The notes under the pieces were generated by a model that saw only the letters and a list, made by a program, of their open reading frames with translations, did not search any database and had not been told where the DNA came from. Shown here piece by piece: positions 33,288-40,582 of a stretch of 64,000 nucleotides of DNA. Source of the stretch: Paenibacillus sp. BSR1-1 (GTDB taxonomy: Bacteria; Bacillota; Bacilli; Bacillales; Cytobacillaceae); NCBI RefSeq assembly GCF_030403775.1, contig NZ_JAQMWQ010000030.1:1-64000 (forward strand). The letters are read 5' to 3'. A program made the position numbers and the translations under genes. The stretch's first letter is position 1. Each line of letters opens with the position of its first letter.

Positions 33288-34109
33288 TTATTGGCTCACC
33301 TTAGTAAAGCTTGGTTTCAACACTTTATTCATGCTGCCACTGACATAGCCTTGAAGATCAAGCGTGACATATTTATAACCGAAGTGTTGGAGGTTTTCCA
33401 ATATATCTTGGTGGTGCGCCAGCACTAATGGCAAGTCCTGAGGCTCTACTTCAATTCTTGCGATCTCTTGATGAGTCCGCACGCGCACTTGTCTAATTCC
33501 CAAGCCTTTGATATAAGCCTCAGATTTTTCAATCTTCGTTAATTTTTCCTGCGTAATTTTTTCACCATAAGCAATGCGGGACGATAAACAGGCGAAAGAA
33601 GGTTTTTCCCAAGTAGGCAAGTTTAATTGTTTCGAAAGCTCCCGGATTTCTTCTTTAAAAAGATTCGCCTCTTGAAGCGGCCCGCGGACACCATGTTCTC
33701 TGGCAGCACGTACGCCAGGACGATGCTCACTCATATCGTCAGCAATCAAACCATATACTACGTTTTCGAACCCCTGTTGATGCATAATCGGAATAATTTG
33801 TTCAAACAAGCCATTTTTACAGAAATAGCAGCGGTTTTGGTCATTTTCTACATAGCCCGGTATATTTAATTCAGAGGTTTCAATCACTTGGTGGGCTGCG
33901 CCAATCGTTTTTGCTAATCTTTTTGCTTCCTCTAATTCACTGGAAGGGTACGTTTCCGAATCAGCCGTCACAGCCAGGACTTGTCCCACTCCTAAAACAT
34001 CGACAGCTACTTTTAATAAAAACGTACTATCCACACCACCAGAAAAAGCGACAACTACATTACCCATTTCACGTAAAATTTCTTTCAACCGTTCATACTT
34101 CTCATTCAT
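33288..34109 (-). CDS. larE: LarE, sulfur insertase for the nickel-pincer cofactor
   Basis: 273 residues from ATG 34109 (AGGTGG eight bases upstream; a GTG at 34121 is in frame). PP-loop ATP pyrophosphatase: AFSGGVDSTFLLKVA near residue 20, then NRCYFCKNGLFEQI and PSFACLSSRIAYGE. LarE adenylates the LarB product and transfers sulfur to make the pincer dithiolate. The three cysteines (CYFC and ACLSS) resemble LarEs that carry an iron-sulfur cluster rather than sacrificing a single cysteine, but that needs alignment. Located between the regulator gene and gntP. Confidence 0.9.
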   Translation of the reverse strand: MNEKYERLKEILREMGNVVVAFSGGVDSTFLLKVAVDVLGVGQVLAVTADSETYPSSELEEAKRLAKTIGAAHQVIETSELNIPGYVENDQNRCYFCKNGLFEQIIPIMHQQGFENVVYGLIADDMSEHRPGVRAAREHGVRGPLQEANLFKEEIRELSKQLNLPTWEKPSFACLSSRIAYGEKITQEKLTKIEKSEAYIKGLGIRQVRVRTHQEIARIEVEPQDLPLVLAHHQDILENLQHFGYKYVTLDLQGYVSGSMNKVLKPSFTKVSQ

Positions 34110-34253
34110 GCCGAATTCCACCTATCTCAATATTTTAAACCATTTCAGATTTCAACTTATGCATTTTGCAACACCATTAAAAGTATAAGCTAATTTCAAT
34201 TAAAGTAAAAGCAGGCAGTAACTGATTTGCAATATTCGCAAATTATTTGTCTA

Positions 34254-34291
34254 TTAAAAAAAGAAACCATTTTATAGAATCTATAAAATGG
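34254..34291 (-). terminator. gntP terminator
   Basis: Minus-strand stem CCATTTTATAGA / TCTATAAAATGG with short loop followed by TTTCTTTTTTT. Confidence 0.85.
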
Positions 34292-34304
34292 CCCCTTCTT
34301 TATT

Positions 34305-35651
34305 TTAAAAGAACATATCTAATATTAAAGTGAAGACTAATCCTGATACACCAACGATTGTTGAGAGCACTGTGTAAGTTCCAAATGCTTCTTTGATGTT
34401 CATGCCTAAAGATTCTTTAACCATCCAGAATCCAGCGTCGTTAACGTGGGATGCAATCGCACTTCCGGCTCCTGTTGCCAAAGCAACCAGTTCTAAGTTA
34501 ACATCCGGCATAGTGGAAAGCAATGGAAGTACTAATCCAGGAGTTGTTAAGGTAGCAACCGTTCCAGATCCTAAGCAAACACGTAATAATGCTGCGACAA
34601 TCCAGGCAAAAAGAATTGGCGACATATGGGTACCTTCAAATAATTTTGCGACATAATCACCAACATGGCCATCAATAAGCACTTGTTTTAAGGCGCCGCC
34701 GCCGCCGATAATTAAAAGCAGCATTCCCAAAGCATTCACCGCTGAGGAACAAGAATCCATTAACGTTTTCACCGGAATTTTTCTTTGTAATCCCATGGTG
34801 AAGACTGCAAATAAAACGGAAAGAATCATAGCAGAGTCAGAGTTCGTAATAAAGCGAATAAAACCTACTAATGCATTATCCTTAAATCCTAATTCTGGCT
34901 GTGTGATATCGACAATAGCACCAATAGACATTAAGATAACAGGAAATAATGCAGTGAAAACAGAGATGCCAAAACCTGGTGTTTCTTCTAATTTAAATGT
35001 TTTTTGTACACCGAAAGACGAACTGCCTTCTTTAGTGAATGCAGACGGCACAATTTTTTGCGCAATTTTTGGATACCAAATACCAGCTATAATGACCGTT
35101 GGGATGGCAATGATGATTCCGTAAAGTAACATGAGACCAACATTGGCATGGTATTCTGCTGCAACTGCAATTGGGCCCGGATGCGGCGGCAAGAAAGCAT
35201 GAGCGGCTAGTGCAGCTGTAACCATCGGAAGACCTAGTTTTACAACGGAAACTTTTAGTTCTTTAGCAATCGAGAAAATAATTGGGATTAATAATACAAT
35301 GGTAACTTCAAGGAATAAAGCGATTCCGCAAATGAATGAAGCGATTAAAACAGCCCATTGAATTCTTTTTTCACCGAATTTATTAATTAAGGTTGTTGCG
35401 ATTCGGTGAGCACCACCTGCATCGGCGATTAATCGGCCAAGCATGGCACCAAGTCCAAAGATGATTCCAATATGACCAAGCGTTCCACCTAAACCGGTTT
35501 CAATTGAATGAACAACATCCTTCATTGGAATGCCCAATGCTAAAGCAACAAGATATGAAACAATGATTAACGAAACGAATGTGTTCAATTTAAAGCGCAT
35601 AATTAAAATAAGTAATAATACTACCCCTATTGCAATTATTACTAAAGGCAT
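34305..35651 (-). CDS. gntP: GntP-family sugar-acid:H+ symporter
   Basis: 448 residues, about 12-13 TM segments, GntP family: MRFKLNTFVSLIIVSYLVALALGIP at the N-terminus, GLGAMLGRLIADAGGAHRIA, AHAFLPPHPGPIAVA and the C-terminal SHVNDAGFWMVKESLG are hallmarks. Such permeases import gluconate and other hydroxy-acids. In this cluster it most probably brings in the four-carbon acid used by DtnK/PdxA2. Own terminator downstream. The 575-base gap upstream contains cre-like sequences (35778-35791 minus, 35967-35981 plus). Confidence 0.87.
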   Translation of the reverse strand: MPLVIIAIGVVLLLILIMRFKLNTFVSLIIVSYLVALALGIPMKDVVHSIETGLGGTLGHIGIIFGLGAMLGRLIADAGGAHRIATTLINKFGEKRIQWAVLIASFICGIALFLEVTIVLLIPIIFSIAKELKVSVVKLGLPMVTAALAAHAFLPPHPGPIAVAAEYHANVGLMLLYGIIIAIPTVIIAGIWYPKIAQKIVPSAFTKEGSSSFGVQKTFKLEETPGFGISVFTALFPVILMSIGAIVDITQPELGFKDNALVGFIRFITNSDSAMILSVLFAVFTMGLQRKIPVKTLMDSCSSAVNALGMLLLIIGGGGALKQVLIDGHVGDYVAKLFEGTHMSPILFAWIVAALLRVCLGSGTVATLTTPGLVLPLLSTMPDVNLELVALATGAGSAIASHVNDAGFWMVKESLGMNIKEAFGTYTVLSTIVGVSGLVFTLILDMFF

Positions 35652-36226
35652 AATTGTTTTCCCCCATCTTCCTTCTTTTTTATAAAAATATTAGATGATT
35701 TCTTTTACATCTGACGTATATCGAAAGTTCTTACATACAACGTTTCTGCCACCTCACCAAATGACTCTATGCAGGTTTGCAAATGCTTTCATCAAAGCGG
35801 ATAAAAATATCAGGAGTTTAAACTCACTGATCTTTATTCCCTATTATTCGCTTGAATTAGAAATGTTGTTCTATGAAACACTATTTTCTTAACCTAATGA
35901 TAAAATTGCAACATTTTTATCAGGCGTGTTTATAGAATTAGCAATAACTGTCGTATATCGCATCACATGTTAACGTTATCATTTTATAATCTTCATTAAA
36001 AGTTGTCAATAGGACAGGTTGTATTATTTTTTGTTAGTTTTTTCAACAAATATCATTTTGATGAAAGATCACCTCTTATTTTCGCAACATAATTGGGCGT
36101 GTTGACCTTTTATCGTTTGTTGAACTATTTTTATTCTCTCCTAAAATCTGCAAGGTATTACCAACTATTAATGATAAAAAAAAGCGGATAAAGGCCCGAA
36201 ACCTTTACCCGCTTTTTTGAACATTT
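35652..36226. other. 575-base gap between gntP and larC2
   Basis: No gene found. It holds the larC2 terminator on the right, a cre-like word TGAAAGCATTTGCA (minus, 35778-35791), a second cre-like word ATGTTAACGTTATCA (plus, 35967-35981) and a weak -24/-12-like TGGCAG-N5-TTGTA (minus, 35735-35750). It is presumably the control region of gntP. Which element is functional cannot be told from sequence. Confidence 0.4.
36178..36218 (-). terminator. larC2 terminator
   Basis: Minus-strand stem AAAGCGGnTAAAGG / CCTTTAnCCGCTTT with one mismatch, 7-base loop and T8. Confidence 0.88.
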
Positions 36227-36700
36227 TTATTCATCTTGATCTAGTTTCTTCCAAACCTGCTCATAGACTTGTTTCAATGGGATCCGATGAAGTTTGGCTA
36301 TTTCTTTACACTCCTCATACTCTGGGGCTCTTTGGACAAGCAGACCTTGATAATACCCTTCTTTCACCGTCACAGGGCCCCACGCGGTTTCGACTCGCTT
36401 AAACTGTCTCTCAAGCCGATGGACCGTTAAGGGATAGTAGCGCACCCCTAAAGTGGTGGTTTCGTTAAATAATATTTCTTTCATTTTTTCTAATTTGTGT
36501 CGCGAGGAAAGAAGCTGCAGCATAACTCCCGGCCGATTTTTTTTCATATAGATGGGGGTATAAAATACATCGTTCGCCCCTGCTTCAAAAAGTAAATCCA
36601 TGACATAACCGAGCCATTCACCCGGTACATCATCTAGATTCACTTCCATCTTGACCATTTCATCATCAATATGTTCGTTGTTATGAGGATGTGAAACCAA
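36227..36700 (-). CDS. larC2: LarC C-terminal part (LarC2), nickel insertase
   Basis: 157 residues from TTG 36700, with AGGAGG seven bases upstream. It corresponds to the C-terminal half of LarC (KMEVNLDDVPGEWLGYVMDLLFEAGANDVFYTPIYMKKNRPG), which with LarC1 inserts nickel into the pincer cofactor using CTP. It is in the same reading frame as larC1: only the UAG at 36719-36721 and six codons separate them. In Lactiplantibacillus plantarum the two halves are joined by a programmed frameshift; here the join would need UAG readthrough, or the halves are made separately by reinitiation at the strong internal SD. Confidence 0.88.
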   Translation of the reverse strand: MVSHPHNNEHIDDEMVKMEVNLDDVPGEWLGYVMDLLFEAGANDVFYTPIYMKKNRPGVMLQLLSSRHKLEKMKEILFNETTTLGVRYYPLTVHRLERQFKRVETAWGPVTVKEGYYQGLLVQRAPEYEECKEIAKLHRIPLKQVYEQVWKKLDQDE

Positions 36701-36718
36701 TTTTACTCCTCCTAGGGC

Positions 36719-37708
36719 CTATTCTCCAACTATGACACGGAGTACATTTGGACGGTCTTTAAAAGTTTTTGTTCCAGCACCGTACCCAATTGATTCTACT
36801 TTCATAGATGGAATCGCGCAAAATTCTTCTGCCAGCACTGCTACGATAGCTGCACCCGTTGGGGTTGTTAGTTCAAATCGCACATTGCTTTGTTCAATCG
36901 GTACACCTTTTAATACCTCTAGCGTGGCTGGTGCTGGAACAGGATAAATACCGTGATCAATATGTATTTTTCCTGATCCGACAGGAACTGGTGAAGATTT
37001 TATTTTCTTAATGTCTAACTGATGAATTAAGATGGCAGCTCCAACAATATCAATGATCGAATCGACTGCACCTACTTCATGAAAATGAACTTTTTCTAGT
37101 GGCATACCATGAATATGCCCTTCTGCTTCACCAATTTTCCGAAAGATTTTTAATGAAGTCTCTTTCACTTCAGGTTCCAATTCGGATGATTCAATCATTT
37201 TTACAATATCACTGTATGAACGGTGATGATGATGGTGATGATCATGTTCATGTTCATGTTCATGATTATGTTCATGTTCATGATCATGGTGATGGTCATG
37301 GTGATCATGTTCATGATGGTGATCGTGTTCTTGATGGTGGTCATGCTCGTGTTGATGATCATGTGCATGATGGTGGTCATGCTCGTGTTGGTGATCATGT
37401 TCATGATGATGTTCATGTGCATGATGATTCTCATGTTCATGATGATGTTCATGTCCGTGATGATGGTCATGTTCATGATGGTGATCGTGTTCATGATGGT
37501 GGCCAGTTTGTGCTAACACTACATCAAACTTAGTACTTGTGATTCCATTCTTCACGATTTTCTTCCACGTCAAATGATATTCATCTTCAAAATTAAGCTT
37601 TTTTAATTCATTTTCTAAAACAGACGGATCTGCCCCTGCATCTAAAAGCGCTCCAATGAACATATCACCGCTGATCCCCGAAAAACAATCGATATAAAGT
37701 GTTTTCAT
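36719..37708 (-). CDS. larC1: LarC N-terminal part (LarC1) with giant His-rich insert
   Basis: 329 residues. The N-terminus LYIDCFSGISGDMFIGALLDAG and later GEAEGHIHGMPLEKVHFHEVGAVDSIIDIVG are LarC family signatures. Between them, about residues 70-162, lies a low-complexity insert of His with Asp/Glu, about 58 His by my count, probably a nickel buffer. The protein ends VLRVIVGE before an in-frame UAG, followed in the same frame by larC2. Its ATG overlaps the larB stop as ATGA, so larB-larC1 are translationally coupled. Confidence 0.92.
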   Translation of the reverse strand: MKTLYIDCFSGISGDMFIGALLDAGADPSVLENELKKLNFEDEYHLTWKKIVKNGITSTKFDVVLAQTGHHHEHDHHHEHDHHHGHEHHHEHENHHAHEHHHEHDHQHEHDHHHAHDHQHEHDHHQEHDHHHEHDHHDHHHDHEHEHNHEHEHEHDHHHHHHRSYSDIVKMIESSELEPEVKETSLKIFRKIGEAEGHIHGMPLEKVHFHEVGAVDSIIDIVGAAILIHQLDIKKIKSSPVPVGSGKIHIDHGIYPVPAPATLEVLKGVPIEQSNVRFELTTPTGAAIVAVLAEEFCAIPSMKVESIGYGAGTKTFKDRPNVLRVIVGE

Positions 37709-38463
37709 CCCTTGTTGCCTCCTTTTCTTGCGATTTTATCAATCAGTACCGCGTTGTAGGCAGCACCAAAGCCATTGTCGATATTTACAACACTGATGCC
37801 AGACGCGCACGAATTCAACATGGTCAATAACGCTGATAGACCATGGAAATTGGCCCCATAACCAACGCTGGTTGGAACCGCGATGACCGGATGCGATACG
37901 AGTCCCCCAACGACACTTGGCAACGCGCCTTCCATTCCTGCTACCACTACTGAAACAGTCGCTTGTTGGATTTGTTCAATATTGTCAAATAATCGGTGAA
38001 TCCCAGCAACACCCACATCATAAAAGCGACGTACTTCACTTCCTAATGCCTCTGCTGTTACGGCTGCTTCTTCGGCCACTCTCAAATCTGATGTGCCTGC
38101 ACAAACAATTGCAACGTAACCTTGATAAGAATCCTGACTATTTTTGTTCTCTTTCCAAAAGAGAATCTGTGCTGTTTCATTATAGATAAATTCAGGATGC
38201 TCCCGAAGGATAAAATCAGCTTTTTCTTCTGAAATCCGTGTAACTAAGACATCATTACCTTTTAATTTGATGGCTTGAATGATGGAAAGGATTTGTTCTT
38301 TCGTCTTCCCTTCCCCATAAATCACTTCCGGGAACCCTTGACGATTCTTGCGATGATGATCGACCTTGGCAAAGCCTAAATTCTCATATGTGGCTAACTT
38401 ATCTTTCGCCTCTGAAACACTTAATTTGCCTTCTTGAACTTGCTGCAATATCTCTTCCAGCAT
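37705..38463 (-). CDS. larB: LarB, carboxylase/hydrolase starting NPN cofactor synthesis
   Basis: 252 residues from ATG 38463 (AGGGTG eight bases upstream; GTG 38472 is in frame but too near the SD). N-terminal small helical part, then a PurE-like domain (about 115-250) with VAIVCAGTSDLRVAEEAAVTAEALG, DVGVAGIHRLF and GMEGALPSVVGGLVSHPVIAVPTSVGYGA. LarB carboxylates nicotinate adenine dinucleotide and releases AMP, the first step toward the nickel-pincer nucleotide. It heads the larB-larC1-larC2 operon and is divergent from the LAGLIDADG gene. Confidence 0.93.
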   Translation of the reverse strand: MLEEILQQVQEGKLSVSEAKDKLATYENLGFAKVDHHRKNRQGFPEVIYGEGKTKEQILSIIQAIKLKGNDVLVTRISEEKADFILREHPEFIYNETAQILFWKENKNSQDSYQGYVAIVCAGTSDLRVAEEAAVTAEALGSEVRRFYDVGVAGIHRLFDNIEQIQQATVSVVVAGMEGALPSVVGGLVSHPVIAVPTSVGYGANFHGLSALLTMLNSCASGISVVNIDNGFGAAYNAVLIDKIARKGGNKG

Positions 38464-38472
38464 TATTTTCAC

Positions 38473-38787
38473 ACCCTAAACAATCTGTTTTCCGAATCCA
38501 TATTTCCTATTATTTTCCTTGACAGGTTCAAAAATACTTTGAAACATCATTAGCTAACATTTCATATCGCCAGTATTTTTATAGCCCCCCAATTATAGAA
38601 TATTTTTCGGTAAATACATAGCCAAAAGATTCTTACTATTACTTTGGTTTTGTCAATTCCTATTGATGTCCGCTTTTCACATTTCCATATTATTGCAAAT
38701 TATTGATTGTTATAGTAAAACAGAAAACAGAACTAACGTTCTATATTATATATCGTTTTTATTTTAATAAAGGAGGTAGAGTCCCTA
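38473..38787. other. 315-base divergent gap larB / homing endonuclease
   Basis: AT-rich, no gene. The right end carries a strong SD (AAAGGAGGTAGAG) for the endonuclease gene. I see a minus-strand TTGACA near 38655-38660 but no convincing -10 at the right distance, so the larB promoter is not assigned. Confidence 0.4.
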
Positions 38788-39195
38788 ATGGAATGCTGGG
38801 AAGAAGCTTATATTGCAGGGATAATTGATGGTGAAGGCTCCATTTCTTTAACAAAAATGCATGAAAATGAACATCGGCGGCCTTACATTTCAATCGCCTC
38901 AACAGATAAAGAACTCTTAGTTTACATTCAATCCTTAGTTGGGGGACAACTCAATACAAAAAAGAACTATAATCCTAATCGCCACAAAGATTCATTTACC
39001 TTAAATATAAAGAAAAAAGAGTCAGTCATATTAACGTTAAAACAAATTTCCCCGTTTCTTAGAGTGAACAAAAAAAGAAATCGAGCTTTATGGATACTGG
39101 AAAACTATGAAAAGTGTACTCCGAGGAACGGTAAATATAATAAAGAATTACTTAAAAAGAAAATAGCCTTTGAGGAGTCTTTTTTTCAAATATAA
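38788..39195 (+). CDS. LAGLIDADG homing endonuclease
   Basis: 135 residues with one LAGLIDADG motif at the start (AYIAGIIDGEGSISLTK, about 8-24), so it probably works as a homodimer. The rest (ISIASTDKELLVYIQSLVGGQL...FTLNIKKKESVILTLKQISPFLRVNKKRNRALWILENY) is typical of small LAGLIDADG enzymes of bacterial introns. Strong SD. It lies outside the intron, convergent with ssrA, and its stop codon touches the ssrA terminator. It may cut intron-less ssrA alleles and so spread the intron, a free-standing partner arrangement; this is inference. Confidence 0.9.
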   Translation: MECWEEAYIAGIIDGEGSISLTKMHENEHRRPYISIASTDKELLVYIQSLVGGQLNTKKNYNPNRHKDSFTLNIKKKESVILTLKQISPFLRVNKKRNRALWILENYEKCTPRNGKYNKELLKKKIAFEESFFQI

Positions 39196-39221
39196 AAAAG
39201 ACCAGCTTCTCAGCTGGTCTT
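39195..39221 (-). terminator. ssrA terminator
   Basis: Minus-strand stem AGACCAGCT / AGCTGGTCT with loop GAGA, followed by T6. Confidence 0.92.
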
Positions 39222-39237
39222 GTATCCACCTTATGTA

Positions 39238-39875
39238 TGGTGGAGACGGCGGGACGTGCGTTTCCATGCTTTCGTCATGGCACTGACTATATCTTGAACC
39301 TGCTAATGAACAGGTCCTCCGGCGTCTTATGCGAAACATATATTTGCCTTTGATAGGCTGAATTTCGCATCCTAGTACTACCACTTAAACATGGCAGCCT
39401 ATAAGTCGATACACGGCTGTTGGATTACTCCACATACCGCTCGGCATTGCCCTATCGCAGTTAAGCGACTTAGGTTTCACCGATAAAGCCGGATTATCAC
39501 TTGCGTGTTACCACACAAGGCGACTAATAACTAATCGAACCCGCGTCCAAAGATATCGGCACTTAAGCTTCTACGAGTGTAGTCGACATATTCGCGTTTC
39601 GCTGAGCCATTTGCCTATCGACAGGCGTCCGGTCAGCTAGTCTGGTTGTTCTCTTCCTTCGCCCTCAGACGGTGGACTCCGGCGTAGCCTACTAAGAGTG
39701 AGTCCGCTACCCTACCACATAGGCGATGGAGGGGCGAACAGCTATGCAGTATTAAGCTGCGAAAGCTAAGTTGTTGTTAGTTTTGCCAGTTATAGGCGTT
39801 GACGTTTTAACGAGGCCGATCCCCTCGACTCGCAACCCAAGCTCGAACTACCCCTGTCGAATCCGTAGCGTCCCC
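39238..39875 (-). ncRNA. ssrA: tmRNA, interrupted by a group I intron
   Basis: tmRNA on the minus strand, 5' end GGGGACGCTACGGATTCGAC at 39875 and encoded CCA at 39238-39240. The acceptor stem GGGGACG/CGTCTCC pairs. The tag frame at 39752-39787 reads GKTNNNLAFAA then UAA, so the tag is (A)GKTNNNLAFAA. The T-arm is split: exon 1 (39534-39875) ends GGGTTCGAT, exon 2 (39238-39254) begins TCCCGCC. Joined they give the standard GGGTTCGATTCCCGCC arm and a mature RNA of 359 nt, a normal length. With SmpB, encoded just upstream, it rescues stalled ribosomes. Confidence 0.96.
39255..39533 (-). other. Group I self-splicing intron in the ssrA T-loop
   Basis: 279 nt. P1: exon CGAU (39534-39537) pairs with GUCG (39521-39524), putting a U-G wobble at the 5' splice site; the intron ends in G (39255). 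P2 hairpin 39500-39519 with GUAA loop. P3 UCCGGC (39488-39493) / GCCGGA (39318-39323). P4 UCGG/CCGA (39480-39483 / 39441-39444). P7 GACU (39404-39407) with the AAGATATAGTC S-element (39285-39295). P8 39296-39317. P9 39264-39280. An interleaved extra pairing lies between P7 and P3', a place where group IA introns carry P7.1/P7.2. It has no internal ORF. The junction could be shifted by one base (U at both ends). Confidence 0.93.
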
Positions 39876-39978
39876 ATTATAAAATGCGCTAAAACAACTT
39901 AATGTTTCTAGCAGACGATATCGGATGCTCAACAAGTTGTTTGAGCAAAAGATTGTGTCGCAACTTGGCGACAAACTT

Positions 39979-40006
39979 ATTATAACACAATGTGAGTAGA
40001 TTTCAA
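39979..40006 (-). promoter_or_regulatory. ssrA promoter
   Basis: Minus-strand TTGAAA (40001-40006), 16-base spacer, TATAAT (39979-39984), about 105 bases before the mature tmRNA 5' end. Two 6-bp hairpins (TGTCGC/GCGACA and GCTCAA/TTGAGC) lie in the precursor leader. A second TATAAT sits immediately before the mature 5' end but lacks a good -35. Confidence 0.7.
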
Positions 40007-40023
40007 TTGTAATTATTTGTAAG

Positions 40024-40491
40024 TTACATTTTCTGACGATCGCGGAATGCCCGTTCAATCTCACGCTTCGCTTCTTTTTGCTTTAACGCTTCACGCTTAT
40101 CATAATTTTTCTTACCTTTGGCCAGCCCGATTAACACCTTGCAAAAACCATTTTTCAAATACATTTTCAATGGAACAAGTGCATATCCCGCTTCTTTGGT
40201 TTCGCCGATGAGCTTATCGATTTCACGCTTATGAAGCAAAAGCTTTCTTGTTCGCAATGGGTCGTGATTGTAACGATTCCCCTGCTCGTATGGGCTGATG
40301 TGCAATCCAATTAATACAGCTTCCCCATTTATTATTCGTGCATAGGAATCCTTGAGATTGGTTTTTCCTGCTCGAATGGACTTTATCTCAGTCCCCTGAA
40401 GAACGATGCCGGCTTCGTATGTTTCTTCAATAAAGTAATCATGGTAAGCCTTTTTATTATTCGCAACGACTTTCCCTTCACCTTTTGGCAT
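40024..40491 (-). CDS. smpB: SsrA-binding protein SmpB
   Basis: 155 residues from ATG 40491 (GAGGTG six bases upstream; the frame opens further at 40545 but orthologues begin MPKGEGKVVA). Family blocks: NKKAYHDYFIEETYEAGIVLQGTEIKSIRAGK, NLKDSYARI, PYEQGNRYNHDPLRTRKLLLHK and a basic C-terminal tail. It binds the tRNA-like domain of tmRNA and guides it to the stalled ribosome A site. Placed between rnr and ssrA as in other Bacillaceae. Its target RNA must be spliced before the T-arm it helps recognise exists. Confidence 0.97.
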   Translation of the reverse strand: MPKGEGKVVANNKKAYHDYFIEETYEAGIVLQGTEIKSIRAGKTNLKDSYARIINGEAVLIGLHISPYEQGNRYNHDPLRTRKLLLHKREIDKLIGETKEAGYALVPLKMYLKNGFCKVLIGLAKGKKNYDKREALKQKEAKREIERAFRDRQKM

Positions 40492-40546
40492 ATTTTTCAC
40501 CTCGTTTATGAAGTTTATTTTAGCAAAATAAACTAGCCTGTACAAT

Positions 40547-40576
40547 TAAAAGAGAGCCTTTTTAGTCAGGCCCTCC
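40547..40576 (-). terminator. rnr terminator
   Basis: Minus-strand stem GAGnGCC / GGCnCTC with 10-base loop and a T-run. Confidence 0.65.
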
Positions 40577-40582
40577 CTCATC

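Noticed and set aside
37201..37516. Open frames on both strands across the His-rich part of larC1 (Met/Val/Phe-rich products)
   Set aside because: Shadows of the CAT/GAT codon repeat; the LarC frame is continuous with family motifs on both sides.
39148..39384. Minus-strand 78-codon ORF over the ssrA 3' end and intron
   Set aside because: Overlaps tmRNA exon 2, terminator and intron core; not a maturase and lacks an SD.
39238..39875. Two-piece (circularly permuted) tmRNA
   Set aside because: Exons are in normal 5'-3' order and the insert has group I intron signatures at the T-loop, so permutation does not explain it.
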